DNA of 33,500 nucleotides from Aporhodopirellula sallentina SM41 (GCF_000346505.1 NZ_ANOH01000446.1:1-33500); one strand, 5' to 3'; counted from the first letter of the stretch, positions 18,358 to 26,443 are shown. A program made the numbers and translations. Notes: generated by a model from the letters alone, not told the origin.

Positions 18358-20819
18358 ATCTCCGCCAAATTTTCCGAGGCATGTGCATCATCGAAAGGAC
18401 TGTCGGCATCCTCTTCCAACTGAATCGCACACACTTTTTCAAACTCGATCTCACGACTCAGCACGAGCGGCAGTACCAACCGGAAACACGCCCCACGACC
18501 GGACTCGTTGTTTTCGATCTCGAGTCGCCCCTGAAGTGCCTTTGCGGTCAGGTCGCACGAGTGCAAACCGAAACCATGCCCGTCATTTTTGGTGGTGAAG
18601 CCGAACTGCTTCAGTTTCGGCAAAACATCTTTCGCGATTCCGGGACCGTTGTCAGTCACCGCGAACTCGACGTAGTCACCACGAATCCGTGTCGACAAGT
18701 GAACCTGCCTTGGCACGTCGTCAATCTCGCGGACAGCGTCTTGTGCGTTGGCTACAAAGTTAATCAGGATTTGCAGCACTTTGTTCCGGTCGGTGACGAT
18801 CGTTGCAGACGAATCCAAATCTCGCTCAATAGCAATCTCGAATTCGCTGTGTCGGCCGAGATTGACCAACGCCGCCTGCTCCATCAGCTCCGCCGCAAAC
18901 TCTCGCGTCAGCACAATCGACGAACTTGCCTGGTCTTGCTGCGCACGAATGATCCGATCGATATGCCCGACGTGATCACCGAGATGTCGATTCTCTTCCT
19001 CCAACCGTTGCTTCTCGCGATCCAACGTCGACGCGATCTGCGTGAGGAAATCAGGAAGCCGTTTACCCTGCTTGTCGTTTTGCAAGTAGTCACTGAGATC
19101 GTCGCGATGTTCGTTCATCACGTCGATGGCTCGCGACAACGTCGATACGGCACTATCCTCGAGCATGGCGGCAATCAAGTTCGACGAAGTGCTTACGCCG
19201 GTTAACGAATTGCCGACGTCATGCAGGACGCTGGTCGCGACCTCCGCCATTCCCGCCTTGTGAGATGCCTTGACGAGTTGGCGGTTGGTCTCGGCGAGTT
19301 CTTTTGCGAAGGCAATCCGCGCTGTTTCATCACGTGCAATCACGATATACCCTTCGCCACCGTCGAACGGGCCGATCGACATTCGACAAGGGAACTGAGT
19401 CCCGTCATCGCGGCGACAACGCACGGCGATACCGTCATCGTTTCTGTGTTCGAGACTCTGATACGCTCTGCTGACATCGATCATGTCAGCGAAACTCAAG
19501 CCCGAGATCAGATCACCAAACTGGACGTCGACCAGATCCGCTTCACCGCGTTTGGCCAACTTAGGCAGAAACATCCATTGCGCCGCGTCGTTGGCAACCG
19601 AGACCACGCCGTCGGCGTTCACAGATAGAATGGCGTCCGATGCGTTCTCCAAAATCGATCGCGTTCGGGCCTCACTCTCCTTCAAGTCGACCGTCATCTT
19701 CCGTGCCAACTCGACCGCGGATTCGCGTTGATTGCCAATACTCAAAACGAACAAAAACAACAGCAGGTCAATCACCAATCCGCAGATCACCACGATGGCT
19801 CGAATATTATTATCGTCAACGTCGAAGAAACTCGGAGTCGTTGCGAAGTCAACGATCCAATCTCGCCCGGATACCGTCAACGCGCTTCGGTGACAGTAAC
19901 CTTTGTCAGATTCTGCGAATCGATCACCACCGTCCGATCCGCTGCTGTAGATCCTTTGCGGATTCGAATCCATCACCGCGTCCCAGATGCGGAACGAAAT
20001 ATCGCTGACGTCGCTACCCACAATTCCCCGCATCAGGTCATCAATACGGAACGCTGCGTACACCCAACCCTTCAATGATTCTTCACGTTGCCCCGGTGTA
20101 GCGACTTCTGTCCCCTTTTCATACACGGGCAGATAACACAACACACCGGCCTGAACGTCTTCTTCGGTTTCCTGCAACAGCGTGATCTTTCCCGAGATCG
20201 TCGCACGCCCCGTTCGAGCCGCACGCTGCATGGCCTCCCGTCGTACCGGTTCGGAATACATGTCGTATCCGAACGCGCGTTGGTTGCGCCAATCGAAAGG
20301 TTCGATATAGATGATCGAAGTATAGAAATCCCGATCGGATTGCGGATAGACACGGTATTCCGAAAAGCCCTCCGCTCGCACCGAATCGATGTGAGTTTGC
20401 AATTCATTTGGTGCAATCACCTTTGCGAATGCAAACGCCTGAATGCCAGGAAAATGTTCGTGTATTTGTCCGGTCTCGACATAGTCATGCCACTCCTGTC
20501 GCGACACATGTTGGCTCGCATGCCAAAACGCAGATCCGTCACGAAGAACTTGCTCGTACTCGAGCATTCGTTCCTCGATGCTGGTTTCAATCTCGGCAAT
20601 TCGATACGCGAATCGCTCTTGATTTCGCCGTTCGATGTGCCGATCCGTTTGATGCCAAATGACCGCGGTAAGTACGAGTGATAACGCCAAGATTCCCCAC
20701 GCCATGCCACGCCGACGGAGAGCATTCACGGCACGCCGCTTGACTCTCTCGCGAACGGACTCGCTACTGCGATAACCGTTTGATCGCAGCTTAATCGGAT
20801 CGGATGGCGACATCAGCAT
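18354..20819 (-). CDS. CHASE-domain sensor histidine kinase
   Basis: The 821-residue protein has TM1 (about 40-56), an extracytoplasmic CHASE domain (about 80-290; FPGIQAFAFAKVI, YRVYPQSDRDFYTSIIYIEP and FGYDMYSEPVRREAM are typical), TM2 (340-361), a PAS domain (about 385-500), a dimerisation domain with H-box VLHDVGNSLT (His533), DKQGKRLP (582-589), and an HATPase with N-box FVANAQDAV, DNGPGI (723-728) and GHGFGLH (747-753). CHASE domains sense small molecules outside the membrane. The ATG at 20819 has GGAGG ten bases upstream and overlaps the stop of the preceding membrane-protein gene by seven bases. The dimerisation and ATPase domains closely resemble those of the PAS kinase in the same cluster, suggesting duplication. 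Confidence 0.9.
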   Translation of the reverse strand: MLMSPSDPIKLRSNGYRSSESVRERVKRRAVNALRRRGMAWGILALSLVLTAVIWHQTDRHIERRNQERFAYRIAEIETSIEERMLEYEQVLRDGSAFWHASQHVSRQEWHDYVETGQIHEHFPGIQAFAFAKVIAPNELQTHIDSVRAEGFSEYRVYPQSDRDFYTSIIYIEPFDWRNQRAFGYDMYSEPVRREAMQRAARTGRATISGKITLLQETEEDVQAGVLCYLPVYEKGTEVATPGQREESLKGWVYAAFRIDDLMRGIVGSDVSDISFRIWDAVMDSNPQRIYSSGSDGGDRFAESDKGYCHRSALTVSGRDWIVDFATTPSFFDVDDNNIRAIVVICGLVIDLLLFLFVLSIGNQRESAVELARKMTVDLKESEARTRSILENASDAILSVNADGVVSVANDAAQWMFLPKLAKRGEADLVDVQFGDLISGLSFADMIDVSRAYQSLEHRNDDGIAVRCRRDDGTQFPCRMSIGPFDGGEGYIVIARDETARIAFAKELAETNRQLVKASHKAGMAEVATSVLHDVGNSLTGVSTSSNLIAAMLEDSAVSTLSRAIDVMNEHRDDLSDYLQNDKQGKRLPDFLTQIASTLDREKQRLEEENRHLGDHVGHIDRIIRAQQDQASSSIVLTREFAAELMEQAALVNLGRHSEFEIAIERDLDSSATIVTDRNKVLQILINFVANAQDAVREIDDVPRQVHLSTRIRGDYVEFAVTDNGPGIAKDVLPKLKQFGFTTKNDGHGFGLHSCDLTAKALQGRLEIENNESGRGACFRLVLPLVLSREIEFEKVCAIQLEEDADSPFDDAHASENLAEM

Positions 20820-21955
20820 GACAGCGTTTCCTCCCGCGACGCGACCGACTGCTCGACCAATCGCTTGAGGTGCTCGACGGCTTCTTGAATCGCTTCGAGT
20901 TCGCGTTGATGGTCACTGTGTTCGGTCCCAAGCTTGGACGCGAGGTCTTTAAACATACTCGGGAAGTGCTTCCCTCGACTGTCTTTGGTGAGATAGTCAG
21001 CGATATCGTTCTTTCGGTCATAGACGGTGTTCGCCAAGTTCGTGAGACTGTTCACGCGGCTCGACCGAGACCGTTCGTGTAGCAAGTTCACCGAGATAGC
21101 GATCCGTTCGAGTAGCGCGTTGATTGCCTCGAGCGCATCGTCGCTCGCCGACAGCGTGTCGGCTAAATCGGTCACCATCGCCTGTAGCGCCGCGTTAAGT
21201 CGATCCTGTTCGACCGCGAGATTGGATGCCGCCGTTGGATCAGGACGCGTTTCAGCGTTCGTTGCCATAGCACCAGCACGAACACGTTTTGCGAATCGAT
21301 CTCGACGGTAACAAATAACGGAAAGGAAACCGGTGGTGATCAACAACCAATTGAGATGCTCGAGCCATTGGTACTCGATTACAATTCGATCGCCATACAA
21401 CGTGTGCGGAAACAACATGCTTCGGAAGACGTAATCCGCCGACGCAAGCAACGACGCCGTCAGCAGTACGCGATAGTCGCGGTACAACGTCAGCATAAGT
21501 AGCGAGATGATGATGCAGAGGTGCGAAACAGCAACGCCGCCGCACAGATAGATAATGACGCCAGACCAAACGACCTGAGCGACCGCGAATGCATGGCGAA
21601 CGATGCGTCTGCCCGCGTACTGCGCCGCGAGCAAAGTGGGTGCGATGCACAGCAAGCTACCGATCGCTGCGATCGACCAAACGTGAACGCCAGGCTTGTC
21701 GATGTCGCTGTTGAGCCTCGACGGACAGAACGCAGTTGCCGCGGCCGAAATCGAAACCAACTGAACGATAGTGATCAGACAAAACACCCAATCGATCCGC
21801 GCCGCATGAACGTCCCTATCGGACGGTCGTGACGCCGCGTTGTCGGTATTTCCTTCCGCTGTGCGGCGAACACGTATGCGTTCGCTGCGCAGCGGAAGGT
21901 GGAATGCCCCAATCATGATTTGCCCCAAACCAAGCTCGTGCATACCGTGCCCCAT
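20813..21955 (-). CDS. Membrane sensor protein with kinase-like dimerisation region but no ATPase domain
   Basis: The 380-residue frame has about five or six membrane segments (57-77, 91-111, 121-140, 142-175, 198-216). The segment LTLYRDYRVLLTASLLASADY resembles (by memory) the FYRDWRVL-type membrane sensor domain found in some bacterial kinases and chemoreceptors. The cytoplasmic part (245-380) is a coiled coil in which YLTKDSRGKHFPSMF (321-335) aligns with YLQNDKQGKRLPDFL and YFTRDQRGKRFPAFL of the two downstream kinases. The H-box equivalent (about 258-280) has no His, and the protein ends where their ATPase domain would begin. It may therefore be a non-catalytic partner that pairs with those kinases. 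The start is uncertain: ATGs at 21955, 21943 and 21916 are all possible, and a strong palindrome lies inside the N-terminal coding sequence. Confidence 0.75.
   Translation of the reverse strand: MGHGMHELGLGQIMIGAFHLPLRSERIRVRRTAEGNTDNAASRPSDRDVHAARIDWVFCLITIVQLVSISAAATAFCPSRLNSDIDKPGVHVWSIAAIGSLLCIAPTLLAAQYAGRRIVRHAFAVAQVVWSGVIIYLCGGVAVSHLCIIISLLMLTLYRDYRVLLTASLLASADYVFRSMLFPHTLYGDRIVIEYQWLEHLNWLLITTGFLSVICYRRDRFAKRVRAGAMATNAETRPDPTAASNLAVEQDRLNAALQAMVTDLADTLSASDDALEAINALLERIAISVNLLHERSRSSRVNSLTNLANTVYDRKNDIADYLTKDSRGKHFPSMFKDLASKLGTEHSDHQRELEAIQEAVEHLKRLVEQSVASREETLSC
21852..21899. repeat. Strong palindrome in the 5' end of the membrane sensor gene
   Basis: Two 20-bp arms (21852-21871 and 21880-21899) are complementary at 18 of 20 positions around an 8-base loop. 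The element covers codons about 19-35 of the sensor gene as annotated. In mRNA it would be a very stable hairpin close to the start of the operon. Confidence 0.7.
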
Positions 21956-22017
21956 TGCCCGGTATGCGGAACACTACACCACGTGTTTTGAGCATGTATG
22001 ACAAAATATGGCGATTA

Positions 22018-22047
22018 GGGGTAATCCCTTACTTGCTGCGTAATCCC
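22018..22047. promoter_or_regulatory. Candidate operator: GGGATTAC direct repeats upstream of the sensory operon
   Basis: GTAATCCC occurs at 22021-22028 and 22040-22047 (GGGATTAC on the minus strand), 19 bases apart, and the first forms GGGGTAATCCC, a partial palindrome. They lie about 65-90 bases before the first ATG of the minus-strand sensory operon, a usual place for a regulator. The binding protein is unknown. Confidence 0.35.
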
Positions 22048-22142
22048 CCGTGATCTATTCGATCACACGCCGATTGCTCGCGAGGAACTCTTGGCCTACA
22101 GAGAACTTAGCGCATTTGAAAGTAAATCGTGTCCATCGCCCT

Positions 22143-22166
22143 GTAGCCGAATTGGCCAGAATGCAG
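22143..22166 (-). repeat. Dispersed 24-bp repeat, copy 3 (divergent)
   Basis: On the minus strand this reads CTGCATTCTGGCCAATTCGG then CTAC, about four differences from the copy at 5510-5533. It lies in the 1.1-kb gene-free spacer 21956-23049. Confidence 0.45.
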
Positions 22167-22322
22167 TGCAACAAAGTCCGACGACATCGGCTACATCATT
22201 CTTCAGACGCTGTGGCGATCCTCTGTCCACCCATAGGTCAGTGTTTCTCTCGGAGGGATTACAAGCGGTTAGCGCCAGGTCGCGTCAGCGCACTTGGGGA
22301 GATCGATCATAGGAAGTTCTGA

Positions 22323-22385
22323 CCGACTCCGAAGGTGCTCGCAGCGAAACCACCTTGATGAATTCGCGACCACCTTCGGGGTCGG
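22323..22385. repeat. Long inverted repeat in spacer
   Basis: CCGACTCCGAAGGTG (22323-22337) pairs with CACCTTCGGGGTCGG (22371-22385), 14 of 15 positions, with a 33-base loop that contains another CCACCTT. It lies in a spacer with no convincing gene; short ORFs there (for example 22269-22688, minus) lack any protein-like signal. Confidence 0.55.
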
Positions 22386-22720
22386 CATCAAGCTTTGCTC
22401 TCGATTCCCGCTTTGGTCGCTTCGCTTGACCGCCGGCAAATTGCTAAAGCGCAGTCCGCGTAAAGAGACTTGCGGGTAATGAACAGCTACCACTCCCTTC
22501 GCATGAATCCGTTTCAAAAAGGGCCTACAAGTGAACGTCAATCTCTGACGATTCCAATGAAGATGGTGCGCAGCGCGCAATGCAACGATTGTCAGACGGC
22601 GACACGATGGTTTACTTGCCGTTGCCGAATTACTTGCTTCCACTAGAGAAGCAACAAACCGACGCGAGAGGGGTGGGGGGACACACAAACCTTTCCCGTT
22701 CCAACCGCCTCACTCTCCGA

Positions 22721-22744
22721 TGGGGGACAGGCACATTTTCTTAC
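22721..22744 (+). repeat. Possible solitary REP-like half-site (GGGGGACAGGCAC)
   Basis: The sequence TGGGGGACAGGCACATTTTC resembles the GGGGACAGGCAC ends seen beside REP-associated (IS200-like) transposases. No transposase or partner half is seen here. The comparison is from memory. Confidence 0.3.
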
Positions 22745-23049
22745 CAGGTGCATTCTATGAGCTAGCGGTAGAGACATCGTTTGCTCACTCATCCACTGGC
22801 TCTCAATGTGTGGATCACTTTCACCACGAAATCGACATCAAACTGAAGTCAATCGCATCAATCCCAGCTTCATGATGTGTCATGTTTGCGACGCTTTTGT
22901 AAGTCCAAAGAGCAGATTCAAACTTTTCGAAACAATCGGTCGTTCAGAGACGCATTTCCTATACGGATATTGATCCTAGTTGGCGCTGTTTTCCCCGAGG
23001 CCCTTATACGTGTCGGGCTGCTACGTTTGTTTCTACCTAGAGGATCATC

Positions 23050-23715
23050 ATGTTTCGAATTAGTTTAACGACCCTTACGTTTCTATTAGCAATTGGGCTT
23101 TCGCCGCCAAGTGATGCGGCGACAGTCACCCACGTATTCAACCTGACAACAGGCAACGGTTCTATCGTCGGTGGCGAATTCGAGAGCGTCGTTTTTGAAT
23201 ACGACGATATGGCGGGCCTGGAGTTTGATGCTCAACTCTTCGTCGATGGAAGCCAGAGCATCACGCAAGATGCCAATGGTTTGGGGATCACGGGCGGGCT
23301 CCACAACGCGATCATTGATGATGGGGAGTTCGCAACCTTCACCCTCGTGCTGAGCAATATCTTGGGTGGCAGCGTGGCCTTCGACGGTTTTCAGGAAGTC
23401 GAAACGATCGTTGACAGTGGCGCAAAGATCTACAGCATCGACCAGTTCGCTTTCACCACTGCTGACAACTTCTCGCCTGCAAGTGGCACGAACGATATCT
23501 CAGGTACCTCGCCACAAACTTTCAGCGTCATTGCAGAGTCGGGTACAGGCAACTTTTTCCAACCAAGTGGCGTTGGCGTCCAGTTCACGACGTCTCCTAC
23601 CGCCGTGCCAGAACCTGGTTCATTGGCTCTACTCGGAATCGCTGGTGTTGGAATCGCGTTTCGATCTCGCCGTAGGAAAACCGGCTCGATCGAAGCTCCC
23701 GAAGTAACTGCATAG
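23050..23715 (+). CDS. PEP-CTERM exported protein
   Basis: The 221-residue protein has an N-terminal signal peptide (about 1-23, ending SDAA), a beta-rich middle, and a textbook PEP-CTERM tail: VPEP at 186-189, a hydrophobic helix SLALLGIAGVGIAF and the basic RSRRRK (205-210). Proteins with this tail are exported, cleaved and anchored or released by an exosortase, and are frequent in planctomycetes. The tail runs about 11 residues past the basic cluster, slightly longer than usual. The ATG at 23050 has AGAGG six bases upstream. The gene stands alone in a repeat-rich region; no exosortase or polysaccharide genes are adjacent. The middle domain is not recognised. Confidence 0.88.
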   Translation: MFRISLTTLTFLLAIGLSPPSDAATVTHVFNLTTGNGSIVGGEFESVVFEYDDMAGLEFDAQLFVDGSQSITQDANGLGITGGLHNAIIDDGEFATFTLVLSNILGGSVAFDGFQEVETIVDSGAKIYSIDQFAFTTADNFSPASGTNDISGTSPQTFSVIAESGTGNFFQPSGVGVQFTTSPTAVPEPGSLALLGIAGVGIAFRSRRRKTGSIEAPEVTA

Positions 23716-23746
23716 CAGTTTTCAAAAGTGCTCGTGATTGGTTCGG

Positions 23747-23802
23747 GCCGGTCGGAGTGAGCCCAGGTTGTTCCGTGTCAAATGAAGCTAACACCGACCG
23801 GC
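23747..23802 (+). terminator. Inverted repeat downstream of the PEP-CTERM gene, possible terminator
   Basis: GCCGGTCGG (23747-23755) pairs perfectly with CCGACCGGC (23794-23802), about 32 bases after the stop codon. The loop is long (38 bases) and no T-run follows, so terminator function is uncertain. From 23803 to 24385 I see no gene or clear element; the ORF 24009-24407 has no protein-like features. Confidence 0.35.
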
Positions 23803-24385
23803 TGACGAGCCTCTACGATTGTCAAATCTTATTTGGCGAAGCTGTATATTTCGTGGCGAATTGATCGTGGAAGATTCCCTGTCTTATCGATTGTCCATCA
23901 AAGACAAACGCGAGCTTATCACTGCAGTCCAGATGCCGTCCTATCTTCGAAGCAAACTGGATAGCTGCAACCTGCATCCTTCTTCACGCAGTCGTCAGCC
24001 TACTTAGATTGGGCTCCGAGTTTCTCGTTGAGCCCTTCGACGCGTCCGCCGTTTCAAATGAGCTGTTCATTCCGGCGTTGTTCGCTTTGGCGATGAACCG
24101 TTACTCGACGTTCTGCCCGGTTCGGCCGAAACAATGCGACAACGATTACCGGACCATCGTTTCACCAATCAACATCGCATTTTCCTGCACACTCATCAGC
24201 CGATCGACGTTTGCCGCGGCCAACGCGCGACAACCGGAACTAACGCGCGTCGGTCAATTGGTTGGAGTGGGCTGGCGGATCGATTCTCGGCATGGCATTG
24301 CAATCGCTTTTGATCGCTCCGCCAACATTCCTCTCGCCACTCTGACTCGTTTTGCGTTGTTCGCATCGACGATGTGTTCAGCAAC

Positions 24386-24439
24386 AAAAAATCGCCTGAG
24401 TTCGTGATACCAGTCAAGGCAGGACACGAATCAGGCGAT
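24386..24439 (-). terminator. Rho-independent terminator on the minus strand
   Basis: Read on the minus strand, a 15-16-base stem (24425-24439 with 24391-24406, one bulged base) is followed by a run of six Ts (24386-24391). The stem begins ATCGCCTGA and the loop is 18 bases. It would end transcripts from the lipoprotein gene at 24826-25413, after passing through the repeat block. Confidence 0.65.
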
Positions 24440-24540
24440 CGATGGGTGTTTCGTTTTCAAGCCACCAGTTGCGTTCTTCGACAAACTGGACCGGAGGACT
24501 TCGGCGCAGTCGCTCATGGAACGACCGTCGCGGGGGCGAT

Positions 24541-24686
24541 GCGGGCTGTTGATTTCTTCGTTTAACGGCAACACCGTTCAATTTTCGTTTAACCCGTGCC
24601 CGAAGGGTAGGTTGTGTTCCTTCAAGCGTCGCCTACGGCTACCGGTTAAACGAAAACGGGTTGACTCTTGATTCAATCGACAAACC
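24541..24686 (-). repeat. 145-bp repeat block, copy B (inverted relative to copy A)
   Basis: The reverse complement matches 8476-8620 with about six mismatches, including the TTTTCGTTTAACC/GGTTAAACGAAAA arms. Here the block is adjacent to, not inside, the shorter MITE-like element at 24700-24809. Confidence 0.75.
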
Positions 24687-24699
24687 GGATGGCCTGGAG

Positions 24700-24809
24700 C
24701 TAGCGGTGCGTCAAAGCTCAATTTCCGGGAGGGCTCGTGAATCTCCGAAAGTCTTGGCGACTTTCGCTACGCACTTTGAACCCGATTCTTGATCGTGAGT
24801 CACCACTCG
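24700..24809. mobile_element. Short, decayed relative of the 8429-8714 MITE-like element
   Basis: CTAGCGGTGCGTCA at 24700-24713 and TGAGTCACCACTCG at 24796-24809 are near copies of the termini of the 8429-8714 element. The segment between them (GGGAGGGCTCGTGAATC, AAAGTCTTGGCGA, CGCTACGC) matches the right part of that element in the same orientation. The left hairpin arm is decayed and the 145-bp block is absent. Confidence 0.55.
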
Positions 24810-24825
24810 TCGGTTCCGCTATCTC

Positions 24826-25413
24826 TTAGAGATTTGGCGTGGTGTAAGGCTCGACGTCGCCAACCATGTGGAAGTGGTTGTGGTCAACATAGACGACTTC
24901 GATTGCTTCGCGGTCGTGCAGCGTGTGAGGCACCGGATAGCCGACCGTGGTTCGCTCGTCGAAGTAGATCGTGCACTTGTAGTGAGCGTGGTGCAATTGA
25001 GCGGGACCGATCAGCGGGTAGAAACGCGGCGGATCGATGTAGTCGGCGATCTTCTCTTTGATGATTCGCACATCGTTGCGTTGCTTTTCCCAGATCAGCG
25101 GGATGCCACCTTGTACCGGGCGAGCTTGCTCGAGTGCCTGCATCACCTCGTCATCGCTCGGTGGGTCCAAGGCCACGGGATTTCCGCCCGACGTGGTCGG
25201 CCCGAGGATCGGCACGCGATCGTAACGTTCCTTGTTGTGGAACTTCTGTTCCTGCAGGAACTGGTAATACGGGCTAACTGGGATTGGATACTCTAAGAAC
25301 CCCAAGCTGATGTTGCTGCCGCCGAGACCATAACATCCGGTGGAGGCGATTGTCATGATCGCCAACGACCAGAGACAGATGCGAGACAGTGTTGAATTCA
25401 TTAACCGGGTCAT
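24826..25413 (-). CDS. Conserved planctomycete-type lipoprotein
   Basis: I choose the ATG at 25413 (195 residues), which has GGAAGG eight bases upstream; the frame extends to 25458. The signal peptide ends in IASTGC, a lipobox with lipidated Cys at about residue 27, so the mature protein should be membrane-attached. The mature part contains YPIPVSPYYQ, DDEVMQALEQ, a PLIGPAQLHHAHYKCTIYF strand and a C-terminal YVDHNHFHMVGD. The many His residues near the C-terminus could bind metal, but no known catalytic motif is seen. I recall similar proteins only from planctomycetes and know no function. It is divergent from the membrane-protein gene at 25581 and ends before a minus-strand terminator at 24386. 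Confidence 0.75.
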   Translation of the reverse strand: MTRLMNSTLSRICLWSLAIMTIASTGCYGLGGSNISLGFLEYPIPVSPYYQFLQEQKFHNKERYDRVPILGPTTSGGNPVALDPPSDDEVMQALEQARPVQGGIPLIWEKQRNDVRIIKEKIADYIDPPRFYPLIGPAQLHHAHYKCTIYFDERTTVGYPVPHTLHDREAIEVVYVDHNHFHMVGDVEPYTTPNL

Positions 25414-25580
25414 CCGAGCAACCTTCCGTGGTTTCATCGTGTTCGATAAAGCGAGCAAAATGCATGCTACCGTTGCAGCTTGTTTGCACTTCGCTTGCGT
25501 AGTTCTTCTATCGTGTCAAACTGTGCCGGTCTTGCGGATTATTTCGGAAATTCGACTGTTTTTGCCAAAACCGGACGCCC

Positions 25581-26345
25581 ATGAAGGCCCCCAACCCCTA
25601 TCAAACCAGCAATTTCGTTGACGAATCGGCGTCGGGGGACGCGGAAACGTTAACAAATAAGCACCCTGACGAGGAAGTCAACGGGAAGGCAGAAGAACCG
25701 ATCGACACCACCTCCCGCCGCTTAACGCGGATCGGTCAGGTGGTACTGGCTACGTATTTCGTGTTGCTTTTCCCCGTTTGGCTGTCGATGGCGATGGCGG
25801 TTTGGTCCGATACGGCGTCGGATTTGGTCGCGTTTGTGCGGCTTAACCGCGGCCAGTTTGTTTTGCTGGGCGTTTTGCTGGTGGTCGGATTGGTCGGTGG
25901 GGTTGGATGCAGTTTCACGCCGCGTCGGGAACGGGTTTCATTGTGGCTGGCGAATTTCCTGAAAATCCTGGTCATCGGCGCCGGCGGCTGGGTCGTTTTG
26001 TCCGGCCGATCCGGCAACTTTTCGTTGAACCTGATGCCGTTGTTCCTGGCCGTGCTGTTCGCGATGTGGATGATCAGCGAAGCCTCAGTGTTAGGTTTTC
26101 TCCGAGCAACGGCGACCCGCAACAACGAACGCGCCGCAATGCATGCGTGTGAAGTGGGGATCGGTTGCCTCGCGGCGGCGGCTGGTTGTTTCTCGGCATG
26201 GGCGCTCGTGAAGCATTCCGCCTCCGCATCGCTTCTGGGGCTGCTGCTGACCGGAGTGACCTTCTCGACAGCGGTCGCGATCTCAATCGCCATTTGGGTG
26301 TTGCGGTGGTTCCCAATCATGCGTCGCTCCGAGATAAAGTCTTAG
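25581..26345 (+). CDS. Multi-pass membrane protein of unknown function
   Basis: The 254-residue protein has a hydrophilic N-terminus of about 50 residues (Asp/Glu/Lys-rich) followed by about seven hydrophobic segments, among them VVLATYFVLLFPVWLSMAM, FVLLGVLLVVGLVGG, ILVIGAGGWVVL, LMPLFLAVLFAMWM and VAISIAIWVL. A short basic tail ends the protein. No signature motif of a transporter, protease or enzyme is visible. The ATG at 25581 is the first in frame. The spacer to the divergent lipoprotein gene is about 170 bases and probably holds both promoters. Confidence 0.7.
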   Translation: MKAPNPYQTSNFVDESASGDAETLTNKHPDEEVNGKAEEPIDTTSRRLTRIGQVVLATYFVLLFPVWLSMAMAVWSDTASDLVAFVRLNRGQFVLLGVLLVVGLVGGVGCSFTPRRERVSLWLANFLKILVIGAGGWVVLSGRSGNFSLNLMPLFLAVLFAMWMISEASVLGFLRATATRNNERAAMHACEVGIGCLAAAAGCFSAWALVKHSASASLLGLLLTGVTFSTAVAISIAIWVLRWFPIMRRSEIKS

Positions 26346-26373
26346 CAATCTGAAACTTCAGCGTCTGGAACCC

Positions 26374-26443
26374 TGCCCTGTAAACATTGCCCTGTAAACA
26401 GTGCACTGTAAACCTTGTCCTCTGAAACTTGCCCTCTGAGTCA
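26374..26443 (+). repeat. Five tandem 14-bp units in spacer
   Basis: Five adjacent 14-base units (starting TGCCCTGTAAACAT at 26374) decay progressively: the first two differ at one base, the last at several. A half-unit-like TCTGAAACTT precedes them. They lie just after the membrane-protein stop codon. Confidence 0.65.

Noticed and set aside
22269-22688. 139-residue minus-strand ORF in the repeat-rich spacer
   Set aside because: Overlaps the 22323-22385 inverted repeat, Arg/Ser-rich, no ribosome site or known motif.
24009-24407. 132-residue plus-strand ORF (TTG start)
   Set aside because: No protein-like motif, no ribosome site, and its end overlaps the minus-strand terminator hairpin at 24386-24439.
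26374-26443. CRISPR array
   Set aside because: The units are only 14 bp and directly adjacent without spacers, and there are no cas genes.
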